This document shows, piece after piece, positions 43,801 through 51,559 of a stretch of 64,000 nucleotides of DNA (the stretch's first letter is position 1; each line of letters opens with the position of its first letter). The stretch is from an uncultured Lachnospiraceae bacterium (GTDB lineage: Bacteria > Bacillota > Clostridia > Lachnospirales > Lachnospiraceae). The translations under genes were made by a program, and so were the position numbers. The stretch spans positions 36,760-100,759 of the forward strand of contig CANPZL010000003.1 of the NCBI GenBank assembly GCA_947589055.1. Reading direction: 5' to 3'. The notes beneath the pieces were generated by a model. It was not told the origin of the DNA. It saw only the letters and a program-made list of their open reading frames with translations, and ran no database searches.

Positions 43801-44556
43801 CGTGAAGAGAATAGTGGAATACCCGGATATATTTATGATGACAGCATCTACCTTTTAACGGTTACATTGGAGGATAGGAATGCAAAATTACAAGTGACGG
43901 ATGTGGAATATAAAAAGGTTGGAAGCGTATCGGAGAAGGAATGCGCAGAATTTGAAAATAGTTACCGCCCGGAAGCGGTTAGTTTTGCACCGATAGTCGA
44001 AAAGAAGATTTCCGGCGATGCAAGAGGACAGGAGGATACCTTTTTGTTCCGGCTTACGGGAACGGATACGGAAGGGATACAGTTACCGTTCAGTGATCTG
44101 GCGGCTGTCGAAGGAGAAGGAAAGGCTTCCTTTGGAGATATTATCTTTACAAAGGCGGGAACCTATTATCTTACGATCCAGGAACGAAATGATGGCATAA
44201 CCGGTTATACCTATGATGACTCTGTATGGACAGTAACCGTTACGGTAACGGATGTAGATGCGGTTCTTGTAGTCAGTGAGGTGGCTTATACAAAGGAGGG
44301 TATGGAAAGTGATAAGGCGGCTACATTTGAGAATCGTTATTTAGGAATAGAAGTTCCGCCATCAACGGGAGAAACTTCAGACTATACATCAAAAATAAAT
44401 ACTGGCGAACCCTCGGATCCTGCTTCACCGGAGACAGGAGATACCGCTAAAATCTGGCTGTGGATGCTTGGCGGTGTGGGTTCTTTAGCGGCAGGGATAT
44501 TCCTTATACTTTTTCCGATAAAGGAAAAAAGAAATGGTTTGAAATACAGACAGTAA
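37900..44556 (+). CDS. Giant wall-anchored adhesin: VWA with inserted LamG-like domain, five isopeptide repeats, SPETG sorting signal
   Basis: The 2218-aa protein has a signal peptide (about 1-35). A VWA domain starts near residue 240 with the metal-site motif LILDASGSM; a jelly-roll LamG-like domain (about 342-583, LLGYYPFDGNLENAYTG to VYNSALTSSEVKELYG) interrupts it. The VWA resumes with GGTHTYIGL and VIFTDGRDDD, so the D-x-S-x-S, Thr and Asp parts of the metal site are all present. A middle region (about 960-1500) has no clear family. Five ~130-residue pilin-type repeats follow (1507-2148), then a Pro/Thr linker, SPETGD, a membrane helix and a basic tail, the layout for sortase anchoring. 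No sortase or pilin gene is adjacent, so it is probably a free-standing adhesin. Confidence 0.85.
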   Translation: MKHIKAAGKIFLSILMCVCVICVYLGTDIYSASALEGEVGDRSLHFIIRHWHDNDLNLNTGDHNLVQGFIVPASRGGGYELQKADGSLMTQDEQDEAHIVFDSGTGTVTVGLDIAETEDGEALEQFVGFTTTAGHEVVKCRYDNDNTGDNTSSVQIQYDANVHLAKVQAFYRATTIATGKIFVGNSNLEKDTEIEGGIKYYNTSAGLHTDKTAEAVAGSDGRTFDLTLESWFAGDNIVDTGLILDASGSMAFTSEETKEVVLTPDQLKALEDAGVRENTALTADQIDGILNPHYTDDELLSYTGYRYFVYDYRTGTEENVPLAYWSGNYRTQKAGNLPSLDTLLGYYPFDGNLENAYTGGSAVMIQQAKDNKNVFSAENTAGGNAQFTSTHKGGSRALDIKKTAENGAVLLDAVPAPDKNGNYSFTISFAIKNLANAANPSTIEPVMELGTTEKNFTSDTYYQVFRDSGGSRNRLRIRENGDSATKTQISDLNSVFSNTGGDWQIITYVVDGTKITTYLNGDDSKSTATNKAFQQQLSTENLGIIIAGLLEGEDIEYDILLDELYVYNSALTSSEVKELYGIISKGQPESQYVALNDAGEDIGIINSKAAFSDPDKAKGWYYVNSQSKWSNYVGVGTEKNFRGVLDDGDKEVTFTDKDSNTVNFTLKEDYGPAIFYYKLDGTGNAVLYCAFNYGDNTSTDRYETSPVYQKADQGRVKVDSLQAALGVFVSELNEAASDNRVSAVRFSLPEGEKHLDELVLLDWTKDPQESANILGLNRGSSSTDYVWSNPSEENETNNFSAIKQYNYGLTGGTHTYIGLQAYLQKLDTRIERSNPDHQKQKKYVVIFTDGRDDDYFDDETNDKRFEAIRLANQLKAKGYSVYCVMLTGGSLNATAADEAEDFLKLLAGEKQAVIPSGNTGTVTKDEETGYVFRASTAEELVEQFSAIVNSIKFSLNDYIVQDYIDPRFDLVDAYGNPIRLNAGGTISAPEKNGTGAVDEKDYVAYTLSKSDSYPVLVSLRSDFGADAQNANLYYDEDYDMYYLRWEDAEIPGCSIGAKELSVWTTRITVRAKDDFLGGNALLSNGNQADMNMVYAMEEELSSDERSSGTDDMYMDGQTGGDGVTDKDAYPSKGFPRTAVNVGTDLSVAGGTQTIYLGESISPKDILEILGKSVDPAACWDYVDRYLKYDDGGWTKEYTSKEALIQALLEEKEVELEYAYLPAVDDGNQTGTKKHEGDVLGTLTFSLEQIIPPSGGTKIPPEGNVRQNLSSCQYALTVSYTPLSTTDREDDNDDLVVEDEYHTPKEAVGTQLGNIQKIGTHTTDIVEGDIHLDIHISREDLEFLKENSDVRKIVYTVEVLRQFGGMTSPEKIGELSATIDLDADWSHTDWTGGYTDIPAEFIMTSEFEDQGWGGYLPIGTYTLGAVEITKPDWLRFKDIEQVTITNDHNALFSRVLAPSQNALDFVAPTYNTNGFYLGTQAGTSNYLNQRLGLLRVELDHDSIEPASFTPIVEKKINGDPPDDKPFQFQISPDSGNPAGAVIQDAESDGSKVFTITGAGFASDLEDLITFTEEGTFTFTITELGNGLPTGYTRDEKTWTLTVTVSEKRFYLAIDSVTYTQMTTGATDDHATFTNEYNATPVAVSATVSKSIPATAPIESFTFSMQAEKDNPEGASLAPGETMTVDVNTYDAAYQGTAGFDAVTFTKAGIYKFTITEVNSGKPGWTYDNSTIWTLQVTVRDVDAILYADVLYTDQGGATAETAKFINEYDPTLVRYAPVVRKQIQGSPVPTAEPFTFTIQPETPGAAGVEMPSNTEVTRLGAGTAAFQEITFTQAGTYRFVIREEKGTTRGYTYDETPWILEVTVTDDGGALGLTTQYFIEGTADVMDAAVFKNTYRVESASYVPKVQKTILGDAPGQAEFTFMLAEREGNPTDGVILPTDLTTTITGTGSGTFEALQFVKAGTYSFAIREENSGIPGYIYDDSIYLLTVTLEDRNAKLQVTDVEYKKVGSVSEKECAEFENSYRPEAVSFAPIVEKKISGDARGQEDTFLFRLTGTDTEGIQLPFSDLAAVEGEGKASFGDIIFTKAGTYYLTIQERNDGITGYTYDDSVWTVTVTVTDVDAVLVVSEVAYTKEGMESDKAATFENRYLGIEVPPSTGETSDYTSKINTGEPSDPASPETGDTAKIWLWMLGGVGSLAAGIFLILFPIKEKRNGLKYRQ
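42418..44343 (+). repeat. Five Spy0128/isopeptide-type repeats inside the adhesin
   Basis: Repeats of about 390 bases start near 42418, 42821, 43219, 43597 and 43981. Each has a Lys in a V-x-K-x-I type strand (VEKKING, VSKSIP, VRKQIQG, VQKTILG, VEKKISG), a Glu in TITE/IREE/IQER and an Asn in F-x-N-x-Y (FTNEY, FINEY, FKNTY, FENSY, FENRY). Lys and Asn are the partners, and Glu the catalyst, of intramolecular isopeptide bonds. The copies differ a lot in sequence, so they are old. Confidence 0.85.
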
Positions 44557-44589
44557 GATGAATGGAAGGAATATTGATCTGTTTGATGC

Positions 44590-44626
44590 AAGGGGATTGT
44601 GAGAAGAGAACACGATCCCCTTTTTT
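44590..44626 (+). terminator. Intrinsic terminator after the adhesin gene
   Basis: AAGGGGATTGTG pairs with CACGATCCCCTT (9-base loop), followed by a T run. Confidence 0.92.
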
Positions 44627-44790
44627 GAATATATGAAAAAAACATTTGACAGAAATCAACTGGAAGTATCCGAGAAATTGTCGGAAAAAACAAATAGATC
44701 CGTATAGACAGGAATCAGGTCAAAATAGGGAAAATGCACAAATTTATATTTGGAGAAACTATATTTTAATCGAATCTGGACGATTTAAAA

Positions 44791-44878
44791 TGTGGATAAC
44801 TCGGTTTTCCACAGGGATAGTGAAAGGAAAAAGCATTGAAACCCCATGTTATTCACAAAGTTTTCCACTTTATCCACA
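44791..44878. other. Cluster of DnaA boxes in an AT-rich intergenic region
   Basis: Within 88 bases there are two perfect TTATCCACA boxes (44791-44799, minus; 44870-44878, plus), one TTATTCACA box (44849-44857, plus), and near matches TTTTCCACA (44805-44813) and TTTTCCACT (44861-44869). A further TTATCCAAA lies at 44920-44928 on the minus strand. A-rich sequence follows to about 45060. The 655-base gap (44557-45211) otherwise holds only the adhesin terminator and the hpf promoter and leader. dnaA, dnaN and rpmH are not here, so this is not the usual oriC; it may be a DnaA-titrating or regulatory cluster. Confidence 0.75.
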
Positions 44879-45060
44879 AAAAAATAGGAAAAGGTAAAGT
44901 CGAATTTACGAAACGTTTGTTTTGGATAAAGTCATGAAATTATAAAAATACAAGGGGAAAAAACAAATACATAAATGCCGATAATAGATAAAAAACCTTA
45001 AAATCGTATGAAAATTCTGAAAAATACAGGGAGTATTCCGGTCTTCAACAGTAAAAATGA

Positions 45061-45088
45061 TTGAAAAGCAGTGGATTTATGATATAAT
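45061..45088 (+). promoter_or_regulatory. Promoter of hpf
   Basis: TTGAAA, 16 bases, TATAAT. The start of transcription would be near 45095. Confidence 0.75.
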
Positions 45089-45094
45089 ACTTTT

Positions 45095-45211
45095 ATAAGT
45101 GATTTGTGCAAAGTGTACGAATCAGGGAGCGGCAGATACAAAGAGAAGGGTATTTGGCTGCTGGCCGAGGGGTAGCACCTTTAAAATATGACAGGTAAAG
45201 GAGTGGGCATT
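45095..45211 (+). promoter_or_regulatory. Structured 5' leader of hpf, possible cis-regulatory RNA
   Basis: The leader of about 117 bases is much more G+C-rich than the preceding gap. AGCGGCAGATAC (45128-45139) can pair with GTATTTGGCTGCT (45150-45162, with wobble pairs), and TGCT/AGCA can form a second small stem around GGCCGAGGGG. RNA motifs upstream of raiA/hpf genes are known in Clostridia (raiA and raiA-hairpin motifs); whether this is one of them needs a covariance search. Confidence 0.45.
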
Positions 45212-45739
45212 ATGAACTACATAATCAGCGGAAAAAATCTTGATGTTACGGAGGGCCTGAAATCAGCAGTAATGGATAAACTGGACAAGCTCCAGAAGTA
45301 TTTTACAGATGAAACAGAGGTACAGGTTACGTTTTCTGTGGAAAAGGAGCGGCAAAAGATTGAAGTGACCATACCGGTGAAGGGAAATGTGATCCGGGCG
45401 GAACAAGTAAGTGATGATATGTATGTTTCGATTGATTTGGTAGAAGAAGTGATCGAACGCCAAGTGAACCGATATAAGAAGAAGCTGGTTGATCAGAAGC
45501 AGAATGCGGCATTTTTCCAAAAGGATTTTCTGGAGGACGAAGATGTTGACGATGAAGAGATCAAGATTATCCGCAGCAAACGGTTTGCGGTAAAACCGAT
45601 GGATGCGGAAGAAGCCTGTATCCAGATGGAACTGTTGGGACATAATTTCTTTGTGTTCCGTAATGCGGAGACCGATGAAGTAAATGTAGTCTATAAGAGA
45701 AAGGGCAATACATATGGTTTGATTGAACCGGAGAATTGA
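45212..45739 (+). CDS. hpf: Ribosome hibernation promoting factor, long form
   Basis: The 175-aa protein has the N-terminal S30AE domain (MNYIISGKNLDVTEGLKSAV to about 100) and the C-terminal dimerisation domain (about 118-175; IIRSKRFAVKPMDAEEAC, NVVYKRKGNTYGLIEPE). The long form pairs 70S ribosomes into inactive 100S dimers in stationary phase. ATG 45212 has AAAGGAG 8 bases before it. Its order just before secA and prfB is common in Firmicutes. Confidence 0.96.
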   Translation: MNYIISGKNLDVTEGLKSAVMDKLDKLQKYFTDETEVQVTFSVEKERQKIEVTIPVKGNVIRAEQVSDDMYVSIDLVEEVIERQVNRYKKKLVDQKQNAAFFQKDFLEDEDVDDEEIKIIRSKRFAVKPMDAEEACIQMELLGHNFFVFRNAETDEVNVVYKRKGNTYGLIEPEN

Positions 45740-45760
45740 TCCGGTATTGGAAGAAGCGGC

Positions 45761-45812
45761 AGAAAGCGGCTTTTCCTCTGCTACGATGTCGGAGGAAGGG
45801 CTGCTTTTCTTT
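45761..45812 (+). terminator. Intrinsic terminator after hpf
   Basis: GAAAGC-GCTTTTCCTC pairs with GAGGAAGGGC-GCTTTTC (two G-T pairs, single-base bulges), followed by TTT. Confidence 0.8.
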
Positions 45813-45859
45813 ACGTTGTAGTTTGAAGGGAGTTTTGGCGGTAAAATGTAATCTTAACC

Positions 45860-46064
45860 TTGCGTGGCTGAATGAATGGTGCTACAATGTAACAGATTGT
45901 ATAGTGCTGATACTGTCGTTATTTGTTGAATCAGTTTCAGTGAATATTCTCATATCCGTAAAACCTGTGGGGAAAAGTCCTCTGGGTGGATGTACACTGG
46001 CTGATGTAGAAGTTTGGTTTTGTTTTTTAGGAAAGCCTGAAAAAATATAATAGGAGTTAGAAGC
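45860..46064 (+). promoter_or_regulatory. Promoter and long leader of secA
   Basis: The promoter is TTGCGT (45860-45865), 17 bases, TACAAT (45883-45888). The leader would be about 170 bases; it contains small possible stems (for example around GGGGAAAAGTCCTC at 45970-45983) but no family that I recognise. The 325-base gap between hpf and secA holds nothing else besides the hpf terminator. Confidence 0.65.
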
Positions 46065-48638
46065 ATGAGTATTTTTGAGAAAATATTTGGAACCCATAGT
46101 GAGAAAGAGCTGAAACGGATTTATCCGTTGGTTGATAAAATCGAAGCTCTTGACGGAGAGATGGCGGCATTAAGCGATGAAGAACTGCGGGGAAAAACGA
46201 TAGAATTTAAGGAACGTCTGGAAAAAGGAGAAACTTTGGATGACCTGCTGGTCGAAGCATTTGCTGTGGTTCGGGAGGCGGCTTTCAGAGTATTGCAGAT
46301 GAAGCATTACCGGGTGCAGTTAATCGGCGGTATCATTCTGCATCAGGGACGGATTGCGGAAATGAGAACTGGTGAAGGTAAAACATTAGTCTCTACCCTG
46401 CCTGCATATCTGAATGCATTAGAGGGAAAGGGCGTTCACATTGTTACTGTCAATGACTATCTGGCAAAGCGTGATGCTGAATGGATGGGACAGATTCATG
46501 AATTTCTGGGGCTAAAGGTCGGTGTTATCTTGAATAGTTCTACTAATGAGGAACGACGGGAGGCATATAATTGTGATATTACCTATATTACAAACAATGA
46601 GCTTGGTTTTGATTATCTGCGGGATAATATGGTAATCTATAAAGAACAACTGGTACAGCGAAGTCTGCATTATGCAATCGTAGACGAGGTGGACTCTGTA
46701 TTGATCGATGAAGCGAGAACCCCGCTGATTATTTCCGGACAAAGCGGAAAATCAACAGATCTGTATCGGATGTGTGATTATCTTGCCCGCCGGATGCAAA
46801 GAGGAACTACGGATGGCGAGTTATCCAAGATGGATGCGATCATGGGTACGGATCTGGAAGAGGATGGCGATTTTCTCGTTAATGAAAAGGATAAGCTGGT
46901 CATGCTGACTGCGCAGGGTGTAAAGGAAGTGGAGAAGTTTTTCCATATTGATAATTTGGCGGATGCGGAAAACTTAGATATTCAGCATAATATGATATTA
47001 GCTTTAAAAGCACATAATCTGATGTTCCGTGATAAAAACTATGTAGTTAAGGATGACGAGGTATTGATCGTAGATGAATTTACCGGACGTATCATGCCGG
47101 GACGACGGTATTCGGATGGACTGCATCAGGCGATAGAAGCAAAGGAAAATGTGAAAGTAAAAAGAGAAAGCAAAACTCTTGCAACAATCACTTTTCAGAA
47201 TTTCTTTAATAAATATGAAAAGAAAGCCGGTATGACTGGTACTGCCCAGACGGAAGAACAGGAATTTCGGGAAATTTACGGTATGGATGTCATTGTTATA
47301 CCTACGAATCTTCCGATACGACGGATAGATCATGATGATGCCATGTTCCGGACTAAACGGGAGAAATTAAATGCGGTGGTACAGTCCGTAATTGAGTCCT
47401 ACGAAAAGGGACAGCCGGTCTTAGTGGGTACGGTCAGCATCGAGGGATCGGAAGAATTGAGCCGTATGCTGGTCAAAAAGGGCATTCCACATAAGGTTTT
47501 GAATGCAAAGTTTCATGAAATGGAAGCGGAAATCATTGCAGATGCAGGGCAAAAGAAGGCAGTGACGATCGCTACGAATATGGCAGGACGTGGTACGGAT
47601 ATTAAGCTGGGGGAAGGCGTGCTGGAGCTTGGCGGTCTGAAGATCATTGGTACGGAGCGTCATGAATCCCGGCGGATTGATAATCAGCTTCGTGGACGTG
47701 CAGGCCGGCAAGGTGATGTGGGTGAATCCAAATTCTATTTATCTATGGAAGATGATCTGATGCGTCTATTTGGTTCGGAACGAGTAATTGCCATGATGGA
47801 CCAGCTAAACGTACCGGAGGGAGAAGAGATTCATCATTCCATGCTGACAAAGGCTGTTGAGCGGGCACAGAAAAAGATCGAAAATAACAACTTTGGAATC
47901 CGAAAGAATCTGATGGAATATGACCAGGTAAATAATGAACAAAGAGAGATCATATATGCGGAGCGCAGACGGGTACTGGACGGAGAAAATATGCGGGATG
48001 TAGTATATAATATGATGCTGGATACGGTAGAGGCATGTGTGGATCGTACTATTTTAGGAGATGCTCCGGCTGCGGAATGGGATTTAAAAGCTTTAAATGA
48101 TTTATTGCTTCCGATCGTTCCAATCTCACCGGTTGTATTAACGCAGGAGGAAGAAAAAAGCGGTAATGTTGATGCGTTAAAGCAGCGGTTGAAGGAAGAA
48201 ACTACACATTTGTATGAAGCAAAGGAAAGTGAATTCCAGCAGGAGGATCAGATTCGGGAATTAGAGCGGGTGATTCTGTTAAAGGTGATCGATCGAAAGT
48301 GGATGGATCATATTGATGATATGGCACAGCTTCGGCAGGGAATCGGCTTACAGGCGTATGGACAAAAAGATCCGGTAGTGGAATATAAGTATGCCGGTTA
48401 TGATATGTTTCAGGAAATGACGAATTCCATCAAGGAAGACACGACCCGGCTTCTGCTCCATGTTCGTGTAGAGCAAAAGATCGAACGGGAACAGGTTGCA
48501 AAAGCGACAGGAACGAACAAAGACGATACGGTAGCAAAGGGGCCTATAAGACGGAAGGAAGCAAAGATCGGCAGAAACGATCCCTGCCCTTGCGGTTCCG
48601 GCTTGAAGTATAAAATGTGCTGCGGCAGAGGGAAATAA
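46065..48638 (+). CDS. secA: Preprotein translocase ATPase SecA
   Basis: SecA drives secretion through SecYEG. The 857-aa protein has the Walker A region [18 protein letters not shown] (about 102-119), [19 protein letters not shown], the preprotein crosslinking domain, the second helicase half with [16 protein letters not shown] and [11 protein letters not shown], the scaffold helix, and a C-terminal zinc-binding tail [17 protein letters not shown]. No internal deletion is seen. TAGGAG precedes the ATG. Confidence 0.98.
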   Translation: MSIFEKIFGTHSEKELKRIYPLVDKIEALDGEMAALSDEELRGKTIEFKERLEKGETLDDLLVEAFAVVREAAFRVLQMKHYRVQLIGGIILHQGRIAEMRTGEGKTLVSTLPAYLNALEGKGVHIVTVNDYLAKRDAEWMGQIHEFLGLKVGVILNSSTNEERREAYNCDITYITNNELGFDYLRDNMVIYKEQLVQRSLHYAIVDEVDSVLIDEARTPLIISGQSGKSTDLYRMCDYLARRMQRGTTDGELSKMDAIMGTDLEEDGDFLVNEKDKLVMLTAQGVKEVEKFFHIDNLADAENLDIQHNMILALKAHNLMFRDKNYVVKDDEVLIVDEFTGRIMPGRRYSDGLHQAIEAKENVKVKRESKTLATITFQNFFNKYEKKAGMTGTAQTEEQEFREIYGMDVIVIPTNLPIRRIDHDDAMFRTKREKLNAVVQSVIESYEKGQPVLVGTVSIEGSEELSRMLVKKGIPHKVLNAKFHEMEAEIIADAGQKKAVTIATNMAGRGTDIKLGEGVLELGGLKIIGTERHESRRIDNQLRGRAGRQGDVGESKFYLSMEDDLMRLFGSERVIAMMDQLNVPEGEEIHHSMLTKAVERAQKKIENNNFGIRKNLMEYDQVNNEQREIIYAERRRVLDGENMRDVVYNMMLDTVEACVDRTILGDAPAAEWDLKALNDLLLPIVPISPVVLTQEEEKSGNVDALKQRLKEETTHLYEAKESEFQQEDQIRELERVILLKVIDRKWMDHIDDMAQLRQGIGLQAYGQKDPVVEYKYAGYDMFQEMTNSIKEDTTRLLLHVRVEQKIEREQVAKATGTNKDDTVAKGPIRRKEAKIGRNDPCPCGSGLKYKMCCGRGK

Positions 48639-48680
48639 TCCCTGTTGCCGGAATAGAAATAAGAAAAGCAGGTGAGAGTA

Positions 48681-49803
48681 GTGATAGAATTAGATCAGTT
48701 TCGGCTGGAGCTGAAAGAATATCGAACACCACTTATGGAAGTAAGGGATTCACTTTGACATTCCTTATCGGAAAGAGGAACTGGAAAAATATGAATATGA
48801 GATGCAGGAACCGGGATTTTGGGATAATGTAGAACATTCCCAGGAAGTAATGAAGGCGGTTAAGACCTTGAAGGATGCAGTAGAGACCTTTGAAGCTTTG
48901 GAAGCGGAATATGAAGATATGGAAACGCTGATTCAGATGGCAGAGGAGGAAAAAGAGGATTCCCTGATTCCGGAGATCGAGGAGATGCTGGAACGCTTTG
49001 GCAGGGATTTAGACGCTCTGCGGATCCAGACCCTGCTTTCCGGAGAATTCGACAAGGAGAATGCGGTGGTTACCCTTCATGCCGGAACCGGAGGAACGGA
49101 GGCTTGCGATTGGGTCAATATGCTTTACCGGATGTATACCCGCTGGGCAGAAAGGAAAGGATTTCAGCTGGAGGTGCTGGATTATCTGGAAGGTGAAGAG
49201 GCAGGCATAAAATCCGTTACCTTTCAGGTGAATGGTGAAAATGCTTACGGATACCTGAAATCCGAACGTGGGGTTCATCGGTTAGTACGGATTTCCCCGT
49301 TTAATGCCGCCGGAAAACGACAGACCTCGTTTGCAGCCTGCGATGTAATGCCGGAGATAGAAGAAGAGGTAGAAGTGGACATCAATGATGAGGATCTGCG
49401 GATTGATACGTATCGGGCCAGTGGCGCAGGAGGGCAGCATATCAATAAAACATCATCTGCTGTCCGTATTACACATCTTCCTACAGGGATCGTGGTACAG
49501 TGTCAGAATGAACGCTCCCAGCACAGCAATAAGGACCGTGCGATGAAGATGCTGAAAGCAAAGCTGTATATGCTAAAGCAGCAGGAAAATCTGGAAAAAA
49601 TATCGGATATTCGTGGCGAAGTGCTGGAAAATACATGGGGAAGCCAGATTCGTTCTTATATCTTGCAACCCTATACCATGGTAAAGGATCATCGAACGAA
49701 TGTAGAATCCGGGAATACCGGTGCTGTGTTGGACGGTGAGATTGATATATTTATCAACGGATTCCTGAAGTGGTTGAACGGGAATCGGGAAAAGACAGAA
49801 TGA
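48681..49803 (+). CDS. prfB: Peptide chain release factor 2, with programmed +1 frameshift
   Basis: RF2 terminates at UGA and UAA. The first 25 codons run from GTG 48681 (V-IELDQFRLELKEY start) to CTT 48753-48755, where TGA stops frame 0; translation shifts +1 and continues DIPYRKEELEKYEYEMQEPG to 49803, giving 373 aa. Frame 1 carries the recognition tripeptide SPF (RISPFNAAGKRQT) and the GAGGQHINK catalytic motif. The start codon is probably GTG 48681, with AGGTGAG just upstream; GTG 48672 is an alternative. cheW follows. Confidence 0.94.
48741..48760 (+). promoter_or_regulatory. RF2 autoregulatory frameshift site
   Basis: The shift site is CTTTGAC (48753-48759), the conserved form. A Shine-Dalgarno-like AAGGGA (48743-48748) lies a few bases before it. 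Low RF2 makes ribosomes pause at TGA and slip, so RF2 controls its own level. Confidence 0.9.
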
Positions 49804-49832
49804 AAAGAGGTATCCGGGGAAGGAGTGATGAC

Positions 49833-50297
49833 ATGAGTGAAGAAAAGCAAGTGATATTCCAATTAGGAAACGAGGCGTACAGTTTCAATATAGAATATGT
49901 ACGTGCGATTGAACAATCATACAGTATTATCCCTCTTCCGGACGCACCGGAGCATATTGCGGGTATGATCAATCTGCGGGGAGAGATTATTCCCATTTAC
50001 AGTCTTCGTTCCAGATTCCACATGGAGGAGCTGGAGGATAAGTCTGAGTGCCAGATTTTAGTTGCCAGAGCTGGAACGATCCAGCTTGCCTTTGAGGTAG
50101 ATGCGGTAGTGGGAATCGAGACGATTGAGCCGCAGCAAAGAAAGGAAATTCCTCAAATAGTGAAAGGAGAAGCGACTAACTATATCGGCGGTATTTTAGA
50201 TATTCATGGTCATATTGCTGTGGAAATTTCAATCGAGAACATCATGTCTGAAAGCGAATGGAATGATATTGAACAGTTGATCAAGGAAAATACGTAA
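49833..50297 (+). CDS. cheW: Chemotaxis coupling protein CheW
   Basis: CheW links chemoreceptors to the CheA kinase. The 154-aa protein begins QVIFQLGNEAYSFNIEYVRA after a short N-terminus, and has the typical LPDAPEHIAGMINLRGEIIP segment and GGILDIHGHIAVEISIE. ATG 49833 has AAGGAGTG before it. It lies alone between prfB and hom; cheA and receptors must be elsewhere. Confidence 0.92.
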   Translation: MSEEKQVIFQLGNEAYSFNIEYVRAIEQSYSIIPLPDAPEHIAGMINLRGEIIPIYSLRSRFHMEELEDKSECQILVARAGTIQLAFEVDAVVGIETIEPQQRKEIPQIVKGEATNYIGGILDIHGHIAVEISIENIMSESEWNDIEQLIKENT

Positions 50298-50312
50298 AAG
50301 GAGAGACAAGAG

Positions 50313-51536
50313 ATGGTTAGTATTGCGGTACTCGGGTATGGTACGGTTGGATCAGGAGTGGTCGAGGTTATCCGGACCAATCAGGAGATTATTAACAAAC
50401 GAGCTGGAAATGAAATCAACATCAAATACGTTTTGGATCTGCGGGAATTTGAGGGAGACCCGATTCAAAATATTTTAGTGCATGACTATAATGTGATCCT
50501 ACAGGATGAGGATGTAAAAGTTGTCGTAGAGGTTATGGGCGGTGTGGAACCGGCACATACCTTTGTGAAACAGGCATTGGAACAGGGAAAGAGTGTCTGT
50601 ACCTCCAATAAAGAAATGGTAGCGAAGCATGGAGCAGAATTGATACGGATTGCAAAAGAGAACAAGGTGAATTTCCTGTATGAAGCCAGTGTCGGCGGCG
50701 GTATTCCGATCATCCGCCCGTTGATCAGTTCTCTCACCTGTGACGATATAACGGAAGTAACCGGTATCTTAAACGGAACTACGAATTACATCCTAACAAG
50801 AATGCAGGACAAAGGCGCTGCGTTTGAGGAGGTTTTGGCCGAAGCGCAGGAGAAGGGATATGCGGAACGGAATCCGGAGGCAGATGTAGAAGGCTATGAT
50901 GCCTGTCGTAAGATAGCGATCCTTACCTCTTTGGTATGTGGACAGCAGGTGGATTATGAAGATATTCATACTGAGGGTATCACAAGAATAACCGATAAGG
51001 ATTTTGTATATGCAAAGGCGTTAAAGAGTTCCATCAAGCTGTTAGGCACATATCAGAGGATTGACGGGAAGGCGTATGCGATGGTAGCGCCGATGCTCAT
51101 CAGCGAAAAGCATCCGCTTTATCATGTGAACGATGTTTTCAATGCCATTTTCGTGCATGGAAATATGCTGGATGACGCCATGTTTTATGGAAGAGGCGCA
51201 GGAAAGTTACCGACTGCCAGTGCGGTGGTTTCCGATGTGGTAGATGAAGTTAAGCATATGGGAAGAAATATCATGCAGATCTGGGAACCGGGCAAATTAG
51301 AGCTAGGAAACTTTGCCGAATGGAAGCATAAGTTTTTGGTACGGATTCAGTCAGCGGATATTGATGATGTAGACATGGAAGACGTAAAGAATGCATTTGG
51401 GGATGTGTTATATGTAAAGGCTCCAGGAATTACGAATGAAACGGCGTTTATCACGAAGCCTATGGAAGAAGGGACATTCCAGGAAGTCATTCAGCATTTT
51501 ACGGGAGTGATCAATACGATACGAGTTGGATTTTAA
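50313..51536 (+). CDS. hom: Homoserine dehydrogenase
   Basis: It reduces aspartate semialdehyde to homoserine. The 407-aa protein has the NAD(P) Rossmann site VAVLGYGTVGSGVVEV-like at its start (IAVLGYGTVGSGV), the catalytic-domain signature YEASVGGGIPIIRPL, GILNGTTNYIL and the AYAERNPEADVEGYDA-type substrate region (GYAERNPEADVEG). A C-terminal ACT domain (about 330-407) suggests threonine feedback. AAAGGAG precedes the ATG. The following genes are an apgM-like gene and lysC. Confidence 0.96.
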   Translation: MVSIAVLGYGTVGSGVVEVIRTNQEIINKRAGNEINIKYVLDLREFEGDPIQNILVHDYNVILQDEDVKVVVEVMGGVEPAHTFVKQALEQGKSVCTSNKEMVAKHGAELIRIAKENKVNFLYEASVGGGIPIIRPLISSLTCDDITEVTGILNGTTNYILTRMQDKGAAFEEVLAEAQEKGYAERNPEADVEGYDACRKIAILTSLVCGQQVDYEDIHTEGITRITDKDFVYAKALKSSIKLLGTYQRIDGKAYAMVAPMLISEKHPLYHVNDVFNAIFVHGNMLDDAMFYGRGAGKLPTASAVVSDVVDEVKHMGRNIMQIWEPGKLELGNFAEWKHKFLVRIQSADIDDVDMEDVKNAFGDVLYVKAPGITNETAFITKPMEEGTFQEVIQHFTGVINTIRVGF

Positions 51537-51559
51537 TTAGAAAAAGGGAGGATTAAAAG

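Noticed and set aside
44557..45211. Chromosomal replication origin
   Set aside because: DnaA boxes are present, but dnaA, dnaN, rpmH and recF are not here and the flanking genes are not those of a Firmicute oriC. It was kept as a DnaA-box cluster only.
45736..46050. Open frame of 104 codons between hpf and secA
   Set aside because: It begins with TTG at the hpf stop, runs through the hpf terminator and the secA promoter, and has an unlikely Cys/Trp-rich composition with no ribosome binding site.
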